From: an uncultured Lachnospiraceae bacterium
GTDB lineage: Bacteria; Bacillota; Clostridia; Lachnospirales; Lachnospiraceae
DNA: 64,000 nucleotides
Reading direction: 5' to 3'
NCBI GenBank assembly: GCA_910585715.1
Contig: CAJUEX010000004.1
Coordinates: 1-64,000 of the forward strand
A model generated the notes under the pieces. The model did not search any database. It was not told the DNA's origin and worked only from the letters and a program-made list of their open reading frames with translations. Positions 26,284-35,199 of this stretch are shown here, in pieces; the first letter of the stretch is position 1, and every line of letters starts with the position of its first letter. The translations under genes were made by a program, and so were the position numbers.

Positions 26284-26490
26284 ATTCAGCCCTCAGTTCC
26301 CACACAAACAGCATGCCGGGTCTTTGGCAGAACATGTTTCTGCGTCGCCACGCTCCCGCTCTGATAAAAACGCAGCAGTTCTAAGCTCGAAAACACCTCG
26401 CTAAGAACCGGCGATTTTATAAGGGCTTCTTAAGAATCATGTTCTGCCAAAGACCCGGCATGCTGTTTATATGGGAACTGAGGGCTTCCA
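26284..26490. repeat. Palindromic intergenic element, full copy B
   Basis: Arms 26288-26336 and 26438-26486 are 49 bases with two mismatches. The outer about 20 bases resemble copies A and D, while the inner arm (CAGCATGCCGGGTCTTTGGC) is unrelated to them yet perfectly paired. The core is conserved, but the inner stem reads CAGTTCT/AGAACCG where copy A reads CAGTGCT/AGCACTG, so one base pair has changed on both sides. It begins 36 bases after the ilvE stop. The rest of the 349-base gap is the GntR promoter region. Confidence 0.9.
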
Positions 26491-26525
26491 CAGCTCTTTC
26501 AACTTTCTCTTCCCCATATTGCAGG

Positions 26526-27554
26526 TTATGCTTCCACTACCTTAATCCATCCTTCCGGTGCTTCAATGCGTCCCATCTGAATACCTGTCAGTGTATCGTA
26601 CAGTTTCTTTGTAATTTCACCCATCTGATTCATTCCGCTTGGAAGACAGATTTCCTTTCCATGGTCCACAATCTTTCCAACCGGGGAAATCACCGCCGCC
26701 GTACCGCAGAGGCCGCATTCCGCAAAATTTTTTATTTCATCAAAATATACTTCTCTTTCTTCCACTTCCAGCCCAAGGTAATCCTTTGCAACTGTCATTA
26801 ATGAACGGCGGGTAATGGAAGGAAGTATGCTGTCTGATTTAGGGGTGACTACTTTTCCGTCCTTTGTAACAAAAAGAAAATTAGCCCCTCCTGTTTCCTC
26901 TACCTTTGTGCGGGTAGCTGCATCTAAGTACATATTTTCATCATATCCATTTTTATGAGCCGTTACGATGGCATGAAGGCTCATGGCATAATTCAACCCT
27001 GCCTTGATATTACCGGTTCCATGAGGGGCTGCCCTGTCAAAGTCGCTTACACAAATAGTCAAAGGCTTTACACCGCCTTTAAAATAAGGCCCTACCGGAG
27101 TGGCAAACACTCTGAACTGATATTCATCCGCAGGTTTTACGCCAATAACCGCATTGCTTCCAAACATATAGGGACGAAGATATAAGGTCGCTCCCGAACC
27201 ATAAGGAGGAACATATGCTTTATTGGCTTCCACCACTTTTACTACCGCATCCACGAAACGTTCTTCGGGAAATACCGGCATTTCCAATCTCTTAGCAGAA
27301 TCCGCCATACGCTTTGCATTTAAATCCGGCCTGAAAATTACAATCTGCCCTTTTTCCGTGGTATATGCTTTCATACCTTCAAAAATCGTCTGGGCATATT
27401 GCAATACACAGGCACACTCACTCATGACCACATTGGCCTCCTCCGTAAGCATACCTTCATCCCATGCGCCGTCTTTAAAATTGGAAACATATCTTTTTTC
27501 CGTTTCTATGTAACCAAAACCAAGATTTTCCCAATCAATGTTTTTCTTTTCCAT
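26526..27554 (-). CDS. ilvE: Branched-chain amino acid aminotransferase
   Basis: IlvE transfers the amino group between glutamate and the keto acids of leucine, isoleucine and valine. The 342-residue fold-type IV PLP enzyme has the motifs GMKAYTTEKGQIVIFRPDLN, GTGNIKAGLNYAMSL (containing the PLP lysine), YLDAATRTKVEETGGANF and ECGLCGTAAVISPVG. Length and order fit the long BCAT class (type II). It has its own consensus promoter at 27609-27637 and is a single gene, with palindromic elements on both sides. Confidence 0.96.
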   Translation of the reverse strand: MEKKNIDWENLGFGYIETEKRYVSNFKDGAWDEGMLTEEANVVMSECACVLQYAQTIFEGMKAYTTEKGQIVIFRPDLNAKRMADSAKRLEMPVFPEERFVDAVVKVVEANKAYVPPYGSGATLYLRPYMFGSNAVIGVKPADEYQFRVFATPVGPYFKGGVKPLTICVSDFDRAAPHGTGNIKAGLNYAMSLHAIVTAHKNGYDENMYLDAATRTKVEETGGANFLFVTKDGKVVTPKSDSILPSITRRSLMTVAKDYLGLEVEEREVYFDEIKNFAECGLCGTAAVISPVGKIVDHGKEICLPSGMNQMGEITKKLYDTLTGIQMGRIEAPEGWIKVVEA

Positions 27555-27608
27555 TCTCTGTCACTCCTCTGTCTAAGTTAGCAGCTTGTCCCTGCCCCAT
27601 TGCACTGT

Positions 27609-27637
27609 ATTATACCACTGTTTCCATTGTATTTCAA
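27609..27637 (-). promoter_or_regulatory. Promoter of ilvE
   Basis: TTGAAA (27632-27637) and TATAAT (27609-27614) on the minus strand have a 17-base spacer, giving a leader of about 50 bases. No T-box is visible in that short leader. Confidence 0.7.
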
Positions 27638-27659
27638 CTTTGATGGGAAGAAATATTTT

Positions 27660-27873
27660 CAGTTCAGCCGGCATCTTTCCCGGCAGGCACCGGAATGAGC
27701 TTCCCCCGGAGAATGATTTCTAAAGGAGTCCTTATAAAAACGCCAGCGCTTAGCGAGGTATTTTCGAGCTTAGCACTGCTGCGTTTTTATCAGAGCGGGA
27801 GCGTGACGACGTAGAAACATTCTCCGGGGGAAGCTCATTCCGGTGCCTGCCGGGAAAGATGCCGGCCGAACTG
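27660..27873. repeat. Palindromic intergenic element, full copy C (core inverted)
   Basis: Arms 27660-27715 and 27818-27873 are 56 bases with one mismatch. Apart from the terminal CAGTTCAGCC they share no sequence with the arms of copies A, B or D. The core between them is the same as in the others but in the opposite orientation (27716-27817). The right end lies 11 bases after the folA stop. The remainder of the gap is the ilvE promoter. Confidence 0.9.
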
Positions 27874-27883
27874 CTGCTTTTTA

Positions 27884-28372
27884 TCATTGCCGTTCATAGG
27901 TGGCAAATACATACTCTAAATCGAAATATGTCTGCTCCTCGCTTTCTCCTGTCTGCCTCCATTCCGGCAGCTCATCCAGATTGGGAAAATATGCATCCGC
28001 TTCATAGCTGTGGTTCACTTTTGTCACATATGCCTTATTGCAAAAGGGAAGAAGCTGGCGGTAAATGCTTTCTCCTCCCACCACATATACGTCATCGTCA
28101 TTATATTTTTTCAATTCTTCAAACAGTTCCTCCATGGAATGAAGAATAATGGCGTCCTTTACCTTATAGTCCGGGTCCGTGGTAAGGACAATATTTGTGC
28201 GCCCTGCGAGGGGCTGTGACTGGGGAAAGCTCTCCAAAGTGTTCCGTCCCATCACGATTACTTTTCCAATAGTCTGAGCGCGAAAAAATTTCATGTCATT
28301 GGGAATCCTTACAAGCAGTTTATTTTTCAATCCGATTCCCCAGTTATTGCCTGCATTTACAATTATGCGCAT
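27884..28372 (-). CDS. folA: Dihydrofolate reductase
   Basis: FolA reduces dihydrofolate to tetrahydrofolate with NADPH. The 162-residue protein has GNNWGIGLKNKLLVRIPNDM with Asp of PNDM as the catalytic acid, VIVMGRNTLESFP, the NADPH-binding VYVVGGESIYRQLLP, and a C-terminal EYVFATYER strand. It lies 139 bases after thyA in the same direction, so the two form the dTMP/folate recycling unit. The stop is followed closely by palindromic element C. Confidence 0.95.
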   Translation of the reverse strand: MRIIVNAGNNWGIGLKNKLLVRIPNDMKFFRAQTIGKVIVMGRNTLESFPQSQPLAGRTNIVLTTDPDYKVKDAIILHSMEELFEELKKYNDDDVYVVGGESIYRQLLPFCNKAYVTKVNHSYEADAYFPNLDELPEWRQTGESEEQTYFDLEYVFATYERQ

Positions 28373-28511
28373 TGTTTACCTCTCTCTTTTTCTGTTTTTA
28401 AATGTAACCCATTTTGCACAGATAACGGGTTTCAACAAGTGGTTCATACGGCAAAAGTCTATGTCTCATTTGTCCAATCCCGCTATCTACACAAGACATC
28501 CTATATTATAT

Positions 28512-29360
28512 TTAAATCGCAATGGGAATCCCGGTAATCTGTTCTCCTGTCACATAATTTCCCACCTTTACATCATTCCTTGTAAACTTATAGAAATCCT
28601 TAATATCCGGATTCAGCCAAAAGGTGGGAGCTGCATAACCGGGCCTGCTTATCAGCTCTTTGATAATAGGAATATGCCTGTCATAAATATGGGCATCTGC
28701 AATCACATGAATAAATTCCCCTACATGCATATCGCATACCTGCGCCAGCATATGAACCAGAACAGCATACTGCACCACATTCCAGTTATTTGCCGCTAAC
28801 ACATCCTGGGAGCGTTGGTTTAAAATAGCATTCAGGGTAAGCTTATCTTCCCCTTTTCTCTGGGTAACATTAAAAGTCATGCTGTAAGCACAGGGATACA
28901 GATTCATCTCATGCAGGTCCTGATGTACATATATATTGGTCATAATCCGGCGGCTGAAAGGGTTGTTTTTCAAGTCATAAATAACCCGGTCCACCTGATC
29001 CATCATTCCTTCCTTATATTGGTGCTTTATGCCCATCTGATAGCCGTATGCCTTTCCGATAGAACCGTCTTCATCCGCCCATTCATCCCATATATGGCTG
29101 TGAAGGTCGTGAATGTTATTTGATTTTTTCTGCCATATCCAGAGCATTTCATCCGTTGCGCTTTTAAGCGCGGTCTTCCTAATGGTCAGAATCGGAAACT
29201 CTTTTCTCAGGTCATAACGGTTCACCACTCCAAACCTTTTTATGGTGTATGCCGGAGTTCCATCCTCCCATTTGGGCCTTACCTTTTCTCCTTCGGTGCT
29301 TGTGCCGTTTTCCAATATGTCCCTGCACATTCCGATAAATATTTCATCTGCAACACTCAT
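28512..29360 (-). CDS. thyA: Thymidylate synthase
   Basis: ThyA methylates dUMP to dTMP using methylene-tetrahydrofolate and yields dihydrofolate, which folA reduces. The 282-residue protein has the catalytic Cys in LYPCAYSMTFNV, LNQRSQDVLAANNWNVVQYA and HVIADAHIYDRH with the conserved Asp/His/Tyr contacts. The active-site flank differs from the E. coli PCHxxYQF form but agrees with clostridial ThyA proteins. It starts 28 bases after the stop of the metallo-hydrolase gene and probably shares its transcript. Confidence 0.95.
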   Translation of the reverse strand: MSVADEIFIGMCRDILENGTSTEGEKVRPKWEDGTPAYTIKRFGVVNRYDLRKEFPILTIRKTALKSATDEMLWIWQKKSNNIHDLHSHIWDEWADEDGSIGKAYGYQMGIKHQYKEGMMDQVDRVIYDLKNNPFSRRIMTNIYVHQDLHEMNLYPCAYSMTFNVTQRKGEDKLTLNAILNQRSQDVLAANNWNVVQYAVLVHMLAQVCDMHVGEFIHVIADAHIYDRHIPIIKELISRPGYAAPTFWLNPDIKDFYKFTRNDVKVGNYVTGEQITGIPIAI

Positions 29361-29388
29361 TGCCTACCTCTTTCCGCTATAATATATT

Positions 29389-30987
29389 TTATTTATCCCA
29401 TTTATCACAAAGGGAATTAATCTGGTCTGCAAACCTTGCCAGCTCTTTGTTGGCGCCGCCTTCATTTTTCTGAATAACAGCCAAAAGCCTCTGTCCTGCT
29501 GCCGTAAGCCGCACAAAGACATCCGAAATGTGGCCCGCTTTCTTTTTAATGGGCATTGGCGAAGCTGCATATTCTATTGTATTGCTTACCAAATCTATCC
29601 TTGTGCCGCTGTAAGGCGCATAGGCAGAAAATCCATACTCTTTTTCCAGACATTCCGTAAACGCTTTACATACACTGTCCTCACCGTGAACAACAAAAAC
29701 CCGTTCCGGCTTTTCCTGAAAGCCCGTTATCCAATCCAGCAGCCCATTCTTGTCCGCATGGCCTGACATGCCCGCCAGCCGTTCTATCCTTGCCTTAACT
29801 CCAATGGACTCACCAAACAGCTTCACCTGCTCCACACCATCAATCAGCATACGTCCCAAAGTACCTGCCGCCTGATAGCCCACAAACAAAATCGTACATT
29901 CAGGTCTCCATAAATTGTGCTTTAAATGATGGCGGATTCGTCCTGCCTCACACATACCGGAAGCTGAAATAATAACCTTTGGAGTATCGTCAAAGTTGAT
30001 TGCCTTGGATTCATCGCTTGTAATGGTAAGGCGGAGCCCCGGAAAACTAATAGGGTTAATCCCCTGTTTTACAAGCTCCATTGCCTCTTCATCAAAGCAA
30101 TTGTAAATATTCTTGTGAAAGATTCCGGTAGCCTCTACCGCCAGGGGACTGTCCACATACACCGGGAAATCCGGATGTCCTTCCACCAGACCTTCCGATT
30201 TTATTTTCCTGAGAAAATAAAGCATCTCCTGAGTCCTTCCTACTGCAAAAGATGGAATCACCACATTGCCGCCCTTGTCGAAAGTATCCTTTAAAATACG
30301 GGTAAATTCACCCACATAATCCTGATTTCTCTCCCCGTGAAGCCTGTCGCCGTAAGTGGATTCCATAATGACATAATCCGCTTCCTCCGTCTTTTTGGGG
30401 TCCTTTATCAAGGGCTGGTCGTAATTGCCGATATCCCCTGAAAATACCAGCTTCTTTTCCACTCCGTTTTCCGAAAGCCAGACTTCAATGCTGGAAGAGC
30501 CAAGCAGGTGCCCGATATCCGTAAATCTGATTTTAATTCCATCGCACAGTTCTATTATCTTATCATAATGGCACGGAACAATCCTTTTAATAATTCCGTC
30601 CGCATCTTCCATGGTGTATATGGGCTCCACCGCACTGATGCCTGCGTGGCGTTTTGCTTTCCGGTTCTTCCATTCCGCCTCCTGCATTTGTATGTGGGCA
30701 CAGTCCCTTAACATAATGCTGCACAAATCAGCCGTGGCATCTGTCATGAATATCTGTCCCCTGAATCCCCTTGCATATAATAGCGGAAGCATGCCTGAGT
30801 GGTCCACATGGGCATGGGTCAGAAGCACATAATCAATCTGAGCCTCATCCACCGGCAACGGAGCATTTTCAAACACATTTGCCCCCTGTTCCATTCCAAA
30901 ATCCACCAGAATATGCCTGCCGCAGGCATTCACATAATGGCAGCTTCCTGTTACCTCGTGGGCTGCGCCAATAAAAGTAAGCTTCAT
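29389..30987 (-). CDS. Beta-CASP metallo-beta-lactamase-fold RNA hydrolase
   Basis: The 532-residue protein has the zinc motif HAHVDHSGMLPLL (about residue 57), MESTYGDRLH with the Asp/Gly block of the beta-CASP domain, PSFAVGRTQEMLYFL, ISASGMCEAGRIRHHLKHNL, and the final zinc His in AGMSGHADKNGLLDW. This is the YSH1/CPSF-like class of MBL-fold RNA-cleaving enzymes, distinct from RNase J by sequence layout. A role in mRNA or non-coding RNA processing is inferred from the family. It is the first gene of a likely transcript with thyA and folA. Confidence 0.92.
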   Translation of the reverse strand: MKLTFIGAAHEVTGSCHYVNACGRHILVDFGMEQGANVFENAPLPVDEAQIDYVLLTHAHVDHSGMLPLLYARGFRGQIFMTDATADLCSIMLRDCAHIQMQEAEWKNRKAKRHAGISAVEPIYTMEDADGIIKRIVPCHYDKIIELCDGIKIRFTDIGHLLGSSSIEVWLSENGVEKKLVFSGDIGNYDQPLIKDPKKTEEADYVIMESTYGDRLHGERNQDYVGEFTRILKDTFDKGGNVVIPSFAVGRTQEMLYFLRKIKSEGLVEGHPDFPVYVDSPLAVEATGIFHKNIYNCFDEEAMELVKQGINPISFPGLRLTITSDESKAINFDDTPKVIISASGMCEAGRIRHHLKHNLWRPECTILFVGYQAAGTLGRMLIDGVEQVKLFGESIGVKARIERLAGMSGHADKNGLLDWITGFQEKPERVFVVHGEDSVCKAFTECLEKEYGFSAYAPYSGTRIDLVSNTIEYAASPMPIKKKAGHISDVFVRLTAAGQRLLAVIQKNEGGANKELARFADQINSLCDKWDK

Positions 30988-31125
30988 AGTATCCCTCCAA
31001 TTTACATATAACCCGATTTATATCTTATTTTACCATAAGCAGTAAAAATATTCCATGTATTCATTTTTCAATATTTTTTGTTTCAAAATTTTTGAAAAAA
31101 ATTTCAAATTTTTTCAAAAAAGTAA

Positions 31126-31154
31126 TTGACAGCATCCATTTTCTATGGTAAATT
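31126..31154 (+). promoter_or_regulatory. Promoter of tRNA-Gly
   Basis: TTGACA (31126-31131) and TAAATT (31149-31154) on the plus strand have a 17-base spacer. An A+T-rich inverted repeat (31089-31100 and 31109-31120) just upstream could act as an UP element. The 383-base gap between the metallo-hydrolase and TraX genes holds this promoter, the tRNA and its terminator. Confidence 0.7.
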
Positions 31155-31189
31155 ATTACTTGCGTGTGGGACACATCACAATGAAATGT

Positions 31190-31261
<72 letters not shown>

Positions 31262-31265
31262 CTTC

Positions 31266-31314
31266 GAAAAAGCTTTAAATGTTTAGATTATCTAAAGATT
31301 TAAAGCTTTTTTAT
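31266..31314 (+). terminator. Terminator after tRNA-Gly
   Basis: AAAGCTTTAAAT pairs with ATTTAAAGCTTT around the loop GTTTAGATTATCTAAAG, followed by TTTTATT. It ends the tRNA transcript before the TraX-like gene. Confidence 0.8.
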
Positions 31315-31370
31315 TATTACAGGTTCCAAAATACGCCTGAAGAATTTCCAACATAAGGCAGGATATATTT

Positions 31371-32141
31371 ATGAATGAAACAAACCTTACCGCACCCGGA
31401 AAATATTGCTTTTTGAGCAGCAGCAGCTTAAAAATAATTGCTATGCTCACAATGCTTCTTGACCATATCGGGGCTGCAGTCCTGTACAATCTCCCCGGCT
31501 GCACTCTCCAGAACACCGCCGCTCTATGGACCGGCTGTCCCATAACTCTTTACGGGCTTTACCGGATACTGCGAAATATAGGCCGTATCTCCTTTCCCAT
31601 TTACTGTTTTTTACTGGCAGAAGGCTTTTTTCACACAAAAAGCAAAAAGAAATATGCCTTTCGGCTCTTCCTTTTTGCTTTGATTTCTGAAATACCTTTT
31701 AATCTGGCTTTCCTGAACGCTCCATTTTCCTTTCAGATGCAAAATGTATTCTTTACGCTGCTTTTCGGGCTACTTTGCATGATGGCATTGGATAAACAAA
31801 AACAGCTTGCCCTTTCCAAAAGCTTCTCCCCTAATGTGCAGACATCAAACAGTCTGTTTATCATACTTTTTTTTATAGGACTGGCTACTATGCTAAAAAC
31901 AGATTATTACGGTGCCGGAATTATCCTCATCGTCATTTTCTATTATTATCATAATAACAGGAAAATGGCATGTATTATCGGATATTTAAGTTTCCTCTGG
32001 GAACCTTTCTGCTTTCCCGCCTTTTTATGCCTTCCTTTCTATAACGGAAAAAAGGGACTCTCCATGAAATACTTTTTCTACTTCTTTTATCCTGTCCATT
32101 TACTGTTTCTTTATTTTCTTAAAATATATTTGTTGAAATAG
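31371..32141 (+). CDS. TraX-like integral membrane acyltransferase
   Basis: The 256-residue protein has about seven membrane helices and the conserved opening SSSLKIIAMLTMLLDHIGAA, with ISFPIYCFLLAEGFFHTKSK and ISEIPFNLAF, all diagnostic for the TraX family. The name comes from F-pilin acetylation, but chromosomal homologs in gut clostridia have no pilus context, so the substrate is unknown; transfer of an acetyl group to a surface molecule is inferred. The ribosome site is modest (AGGATAT). It is one of the few plus-strand genes and converges with the GH3 gene 14 bases away. Confidence 0.88.
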   Translation: MNETNLTAPGKYCFLSSSSLKIIAMLTMLLDHIGAAVLYNLPGCTLQNTAALWTGCPITLYGLYRILRNIGRISFPIYCFLLAEGFFHTKSKKKYAFRLFLFALISEIPFNLAFLNAPFSFQMQNVFFTLLFGLLCMMALDKQKQLALSKSFSPNVQTSNSLFIILFFIGLATMLKTDYYGAGIILIVIFYYYHNNRKMACIIGYLSFLWEPFCFPAFLCLPFYNGKKGLSMKYFFYFFYPVHLLFLYFLKIYLLK

Positions 32142-32155
32142 AGAAAACAACCCTT

Positions 32156-33604
32156 TTATTGCTCCGGTGCATTATTCTGGTTTTCTTCTTCCGACCGGGT
32201 ATTTTCCAATACAGCACTGTAGTCCACTGAATTTTTGTATTTCAGCATAAAAATCCGGTATAAGGATTCATCCAGTCTTTCCTCTGTGATATCCCCTGCC
32301 TCTACAGCTGCAATAACGCCCGCATAAGCCTTTTTAAAATCGGAAGGCAACATTACCATATCTGCGCCGGCCTGAATTGCCATGACTGCTGCATCAGCAT
32401 GTTTATAATACTTTGTGATTGCCGCTTTATTCATGTAGTCCGTAACGATAATTCCTTCATATCCCAATTCATTTCTAAGCATGTCCGTAATAAAAATTTC
32501 CGAAAGAGAAGCCGGTGTATTATCCCCTGTTATTTCAGGCATGGATACGTGAGATACCATTAAAAAGGGAACTTTTTCCTCAACTGCCATCTTTACCAGC
32601 TCAAATTCACATTTTTCCAAATCCTCTTTTGTACGCTTCGATGTGCCGCGTCCCCTGGCTGTATCTACAGTCACATCATTATGTCCCGGAAAATACTTAA
32701 GGCAACCGTATACGGACTGGTCACTCATTCCTTTTATCATATTTTTGGTCAGAGAAACTGTAGTGGCTGCATCGCTTCCATAAGCCCTTGGAGCAATAAA
32801 AGAATTGCCCCCGTCAGTCACATCTGAAACCGGAGCAAAATTCACATTAATTCCAGCCCCTGCCAGAGCAGTGCCTATGGATATGCCGGCGCTGTAAGCT
32901 CCTGCCACCCCGGATGTACCGCCAATTTCCGGCTGGCTTAAAACCGGCTCCGCAATCAGACCTCCTGAAAACGAGGGCCCATTCTCTCCTCCCTCATCTG
33001 CCAAAGCAAGAAATATTGCATACTTACTAAATGTCTTGGTATTATATATCATTTCCCTAAACTGTGCTGCATCCCGAATATTTTTAGTATCATACAACAG
33101 ACCCCCTACCGGATAATTCATCAGTGCACTACTTGTACTGCTGCCCGCCGCGACTACGGTCCCAACACCTGTAATGGATTCCGGCGTAGTAAAAAACATC
33201 CCTGCCACTTTTTCTTCAATGGACATGCTGTCAATAAAGGAGCCTACATAATTGCGAAGCGCTTCCTCCATCAATTCTTCATCTGTCTGCTCATTTTCCT
33301 CATTTTCATTTGCTTCCGCAATCTGGGCTGCCAGATCAGAAGTTTCCTCTTCCACATCGCCATCACCGGAAACAGTCTGCTCATTTTCCTCATTTGCCTT
33401 ATTATTATTTTCCGAAGCCTGTTCTGTCTTATCCGCATTTACTTTTTTTACAACAAATCCTATTCCGGAACAAATGCCTACTATTAAAAGAACCAGTGCC
33501 AGAACACCTGCTGCCAGAATACTATATGCCTGCAATTGGGCTTTCTTCCTCTTTTTCTTCCTTGCCTCTTCTTTTGCTGCTTCCTCTGATTGGTTATTAA
33601 ACAT
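32156..33604 (-). CDS. Membrane-anchored glycoside hydrolase family 3 protein
   Basis: The 482-residue protein has a basic cytoplasmic tail (about 1-25), one membrane helix (about 27-52), an acidic Asn/Glu-rich linker (about 60-115) and a GH3 N-terminal barrel. The barrel shows KYFPGHNDVTVDTARG, MVSHVSMPEITG and GIIVTDYMN, where Asp is the expected nucleophile. In NagZ-type beta-N-acetylglucosaminidases the first motif ends D-S/T-H with a catalytic His; here that His is Ala, so activity or substrate may differ. There is no C-terminal GH3 domain, as in NagZ. It is expressed from a strong promoter through a 340-base leader. A role in cell-wall glycan turnover outside the membrane is likely but unproven. 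Confidence 0.88.
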   Translation of the reverse strand: MFNNQSEEAAKEEARKKKRKKAQLQAYSILAAGVLALVLLIVGICSGIGFVVKKVNADKTEQASENNNKANEENEQTVSGDGDVEEETSDLAAQIAEANENEENEQTDEELMEEALRNYVGSFIDSMSIEEKVAGMFFTTPESITGVGTVVAAGSSTSSALMNYPVGGLLYDTKNIRDAAQFREMIYNTKTFSKYAIFLALADEGGENGPSFSGGLIAEPVLSQPEIGGTSGVAGAYSAGISIGTALAGAGINVNFAPVSDVTDGGNSFIAPRAYGSDAATTVSLTKNMIKGMSDQSVYGCLKYFPGHNDVTVDTARGRGTSKRTKEDLEKCEFELVKMAVEEKVPFLMVSHVSMPEITGDNTPASLSEIFITDMLRNELGYEGIIVTDYMNKAAITKYYKHADAAVMAIQAGADMVMLPSDFKKAYAGVIAAVEAGDITEERLDESLYRIFMLKYKNSVDYSAVLENTRSEEENQNNAPEQ

Positions 33605-33941
33605 AGTTTAGCACCTCCAAGGTCATTTTAACACAAAGTACTAGCGGGTATCAATCTATTTCGACCAATACCCGCCTCTAAACTTCTTGATCCATTGGAC
33701 CAACCTCCATATTCTGTTCTCCTCTTTCCATCTCTTCCTTTTGTACTTATTGTACTGTAACGGCTTTCTTTAGAAAAATTTTCTTTGGTACCTCGTTACT
33801 TCTTCTCATGTACTCGATTCAAACGTTTTCTTTTGGTACTTCACTCTTTTGTACCCTTTCTGTTTTCTAAAACTCTCTTGCTATGCTGGTGGACCGTACC
33901 TCTCTTTCATTAGATTTTATCTATGTGAATTTCTTTTGTAT
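33605..33941 (-). promoter_or_regulatory. Long purine-rich 5' leader of the GH3 gene with GTAC repeats
   Basis: Between the promoter and the GH3 start the mRNA would carry about 340 bases. GTAC occurs eight times from 33636 to 33899, mostly inside degenerate direct repeats of the form rrGTACmAAAAGAra (minus strand). A hairpin with eight-base arms GCGGGTAT/ATACCCGC (33644-33651 and 33668-33675) lies near the ribosome site TTGGAGGTG. Two short frames in it (MRRSNEVPKKIFLKKAVTVQ and MERGEQNMEVGPMDQEV) could be leader peptides but have no clear ribosome sites. The type of regulation is unknown. Confidence 0.5.
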
Positions 33942-33947
33942 GAACTT

Positions 33948-33976
33948 ATTATATCCAAGCCCGTTCAAATTGTCAA
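33948..33976 (-). promoter_or_regulatory. Consensus sigma-A promoter of the GH3 gene
   Basis: TTGACA (33971-33976) and TATAAT (33948-33953) on the minus strand have a 17-base spacer, a perfect match to consensus. The rest of the 600-base gap to the left gene end is A+T rich, with an imperfect inverted repeat at about 34022-34061 and the terminator of the secreted-protein gene. Confidence 0.85.
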
Positions 33977-34134
33977 CACATTTTTTCAATTTTTTTGTTA
34001 TTTTTTCATTATTGTATAAATTATCCAATAATATTACTTTATTTGTGGGGAATATTGGATTTTTTTGTAAAATTTGTCACAAAAAAAAGGCTGGCCAACT
34101 TTATGGCTTTTTATAAATTTTATAATCCCGGCAA

Positions 34135-34178
34135 ATAAAAAGGGATGCCAAAGATGTCTCTCGACACCTTCAGCATCC
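34135..34178 (-). terminator. Terminator of the 315-residue secreted protein gene
   Basis: GGATGC (34143-34148) pairs with GCATCC (34173-34178), with inner AAG/CTT and GTC/GAC pairs around TCTC. On the minus strand TTTTTATTTG follows. Confidence 0.8.
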
Positions 34179-34204
34179 GCCATCCCAATTTCAGCAGAAG
34201 GCAT

Positions 34205-35152
34205 TTACCTTCTGTAGTACAAATAGCTGGTATCTTCAAATGTATTGCCCAGCCAGGTATCTTTATAAGTAACCTTTACCGCAGACGTAGGGAAAATATG
34301 GTCATACACTCTGGTTCGTGTATTCGTAATAACATGTTTATAGGTCTGCATATCTATGGAACCCGTCACTACTGACTTGGAAGCCCTTCCTGTTTTTGTA
34401 TTTAACTGCACCTTTGTTCCGCTGCTGACTGATTTAAAATCAAATTCTCCATTTGCATCAAAGCTGTTGGCAAATTTAATGGAAGTTATTCTATATCCCT
34501 TTGCTGCCTTTACTTTTAACGTTCCCTGTTTTACACTGTAAAACTTTGTATAATAATACTGTCCTTTAGAATCCTTCTTCTTTGTGGCATTCGCATAAGA
34601 AAGAGTATATGGCTCATTGGAAGTAGCCTTTATGGAAATAGTTTTCGTAATGGTTACGCCTGTGGGAAGCATGGTTGTAATCTTTACTTTATAATTTCCT
34701 GCTTTTCTTGCATACAAGCCTATTTCTGCGTTATTCTCATAACTGACTGTCTTATTCAAATCTTCTTTTCTTCCGTCCGGATATTCTCTTGACTCTACTG
34801 ATTCAATGGAAGAACCATTTGCTACAATTTTGGCTACCAGATTTCTGCTGCTTGATTTTACAGAAACCAGCTTAAGGTTCTTGTCATTATAGGTCACCTT
34901 TATTCCATCATTTAAATATTTGGAATCCTCCACCTGCATGCGCATTTTCGTTTTTGCGTTATTATATGCACCGCCAAAATCATATCGAACCTTGTATTTA
35001 TCAAATCCGTGCTTATCAAATCCATATTGGTCGTAATCACCATTGTACACCGGTGTATAAGCTGCCCTGGTCTCCGCACCTGTTGCAAAAAAACAAGTCA
35101 CTGCCAAAGCTGCTGCAAACAGACCCGTTAATAGCCCTTTTTTTAGTTTCAT
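34205..35152 (-). CDS. Secreted protein of unknown function
   Basis: I do not recognise a family. The 315-residue protein has a clear signal peptide (MKLKKGLLTGLFAAALAVTC, cleavage probably after ATGAETRAA). The mature part is Lys- and Tyr-rich and beta-strand rich, with GNYKVKITTMLPTGVTITKT and KQGTLKVKAAKGYRITSIKF, which look like bacterial Ig-like strands. An unusual tandem YGFDKHGFDKYKVRYDF follows the signal. There is no anchor and no catalytic motif. A consensus promoter (35200-35228) and a good terminator mark it as a single-gene transcript. It lies next to a secreted CHAP protein, so the pair may act on the cell surface. Confidence 0.75.
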   Translation of the reverse strand: MKLKKGLLTGLFAAALAVTCFFATGAETRAAYTPVYNGDYDQYGFDKHGFDKYKVRYDFGGAYNNAKTKMRMQVEDSKYLNDGIKVTYNDKNLKLVSVKSSSRNLVAKIVANGSSIESVESREYPDGRKEDLNKTVSYENNAEIGLYARKAGNYKVKITTMLPTGVTITKTISIKATSNEPYTLSYANATKKKDSKGQYYYTKFYSVKQGTLKVKAAKGYRITSIKFANSFDANGEFDFKSVSSGTKVQLNTKTGRASKSVVTGSIDMQTYKHVITNTRTRVYDHIFPTSAVKVTYKDTWLGNTFEDTSYLYYRR

Positions 35153-35199
35153 CCGAATTCCTCCTACATAAGCTTTGTTCTTTACTTCTTATTGCTACT

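Noticed and set aside
27859..28149. Plus-strand frames antisense to folA and other genes
   Set aside because: They lack ribosome sites and family similarity, and are explained by the codon use of the minus-strand genes.
31089..31120. A+T-rich inverted repeat upstream of tRNA-Gly as a terminator or regulator
   Set aside because: Made of A and T runs only; chance pairing is likely, and an UP-element role is enough.
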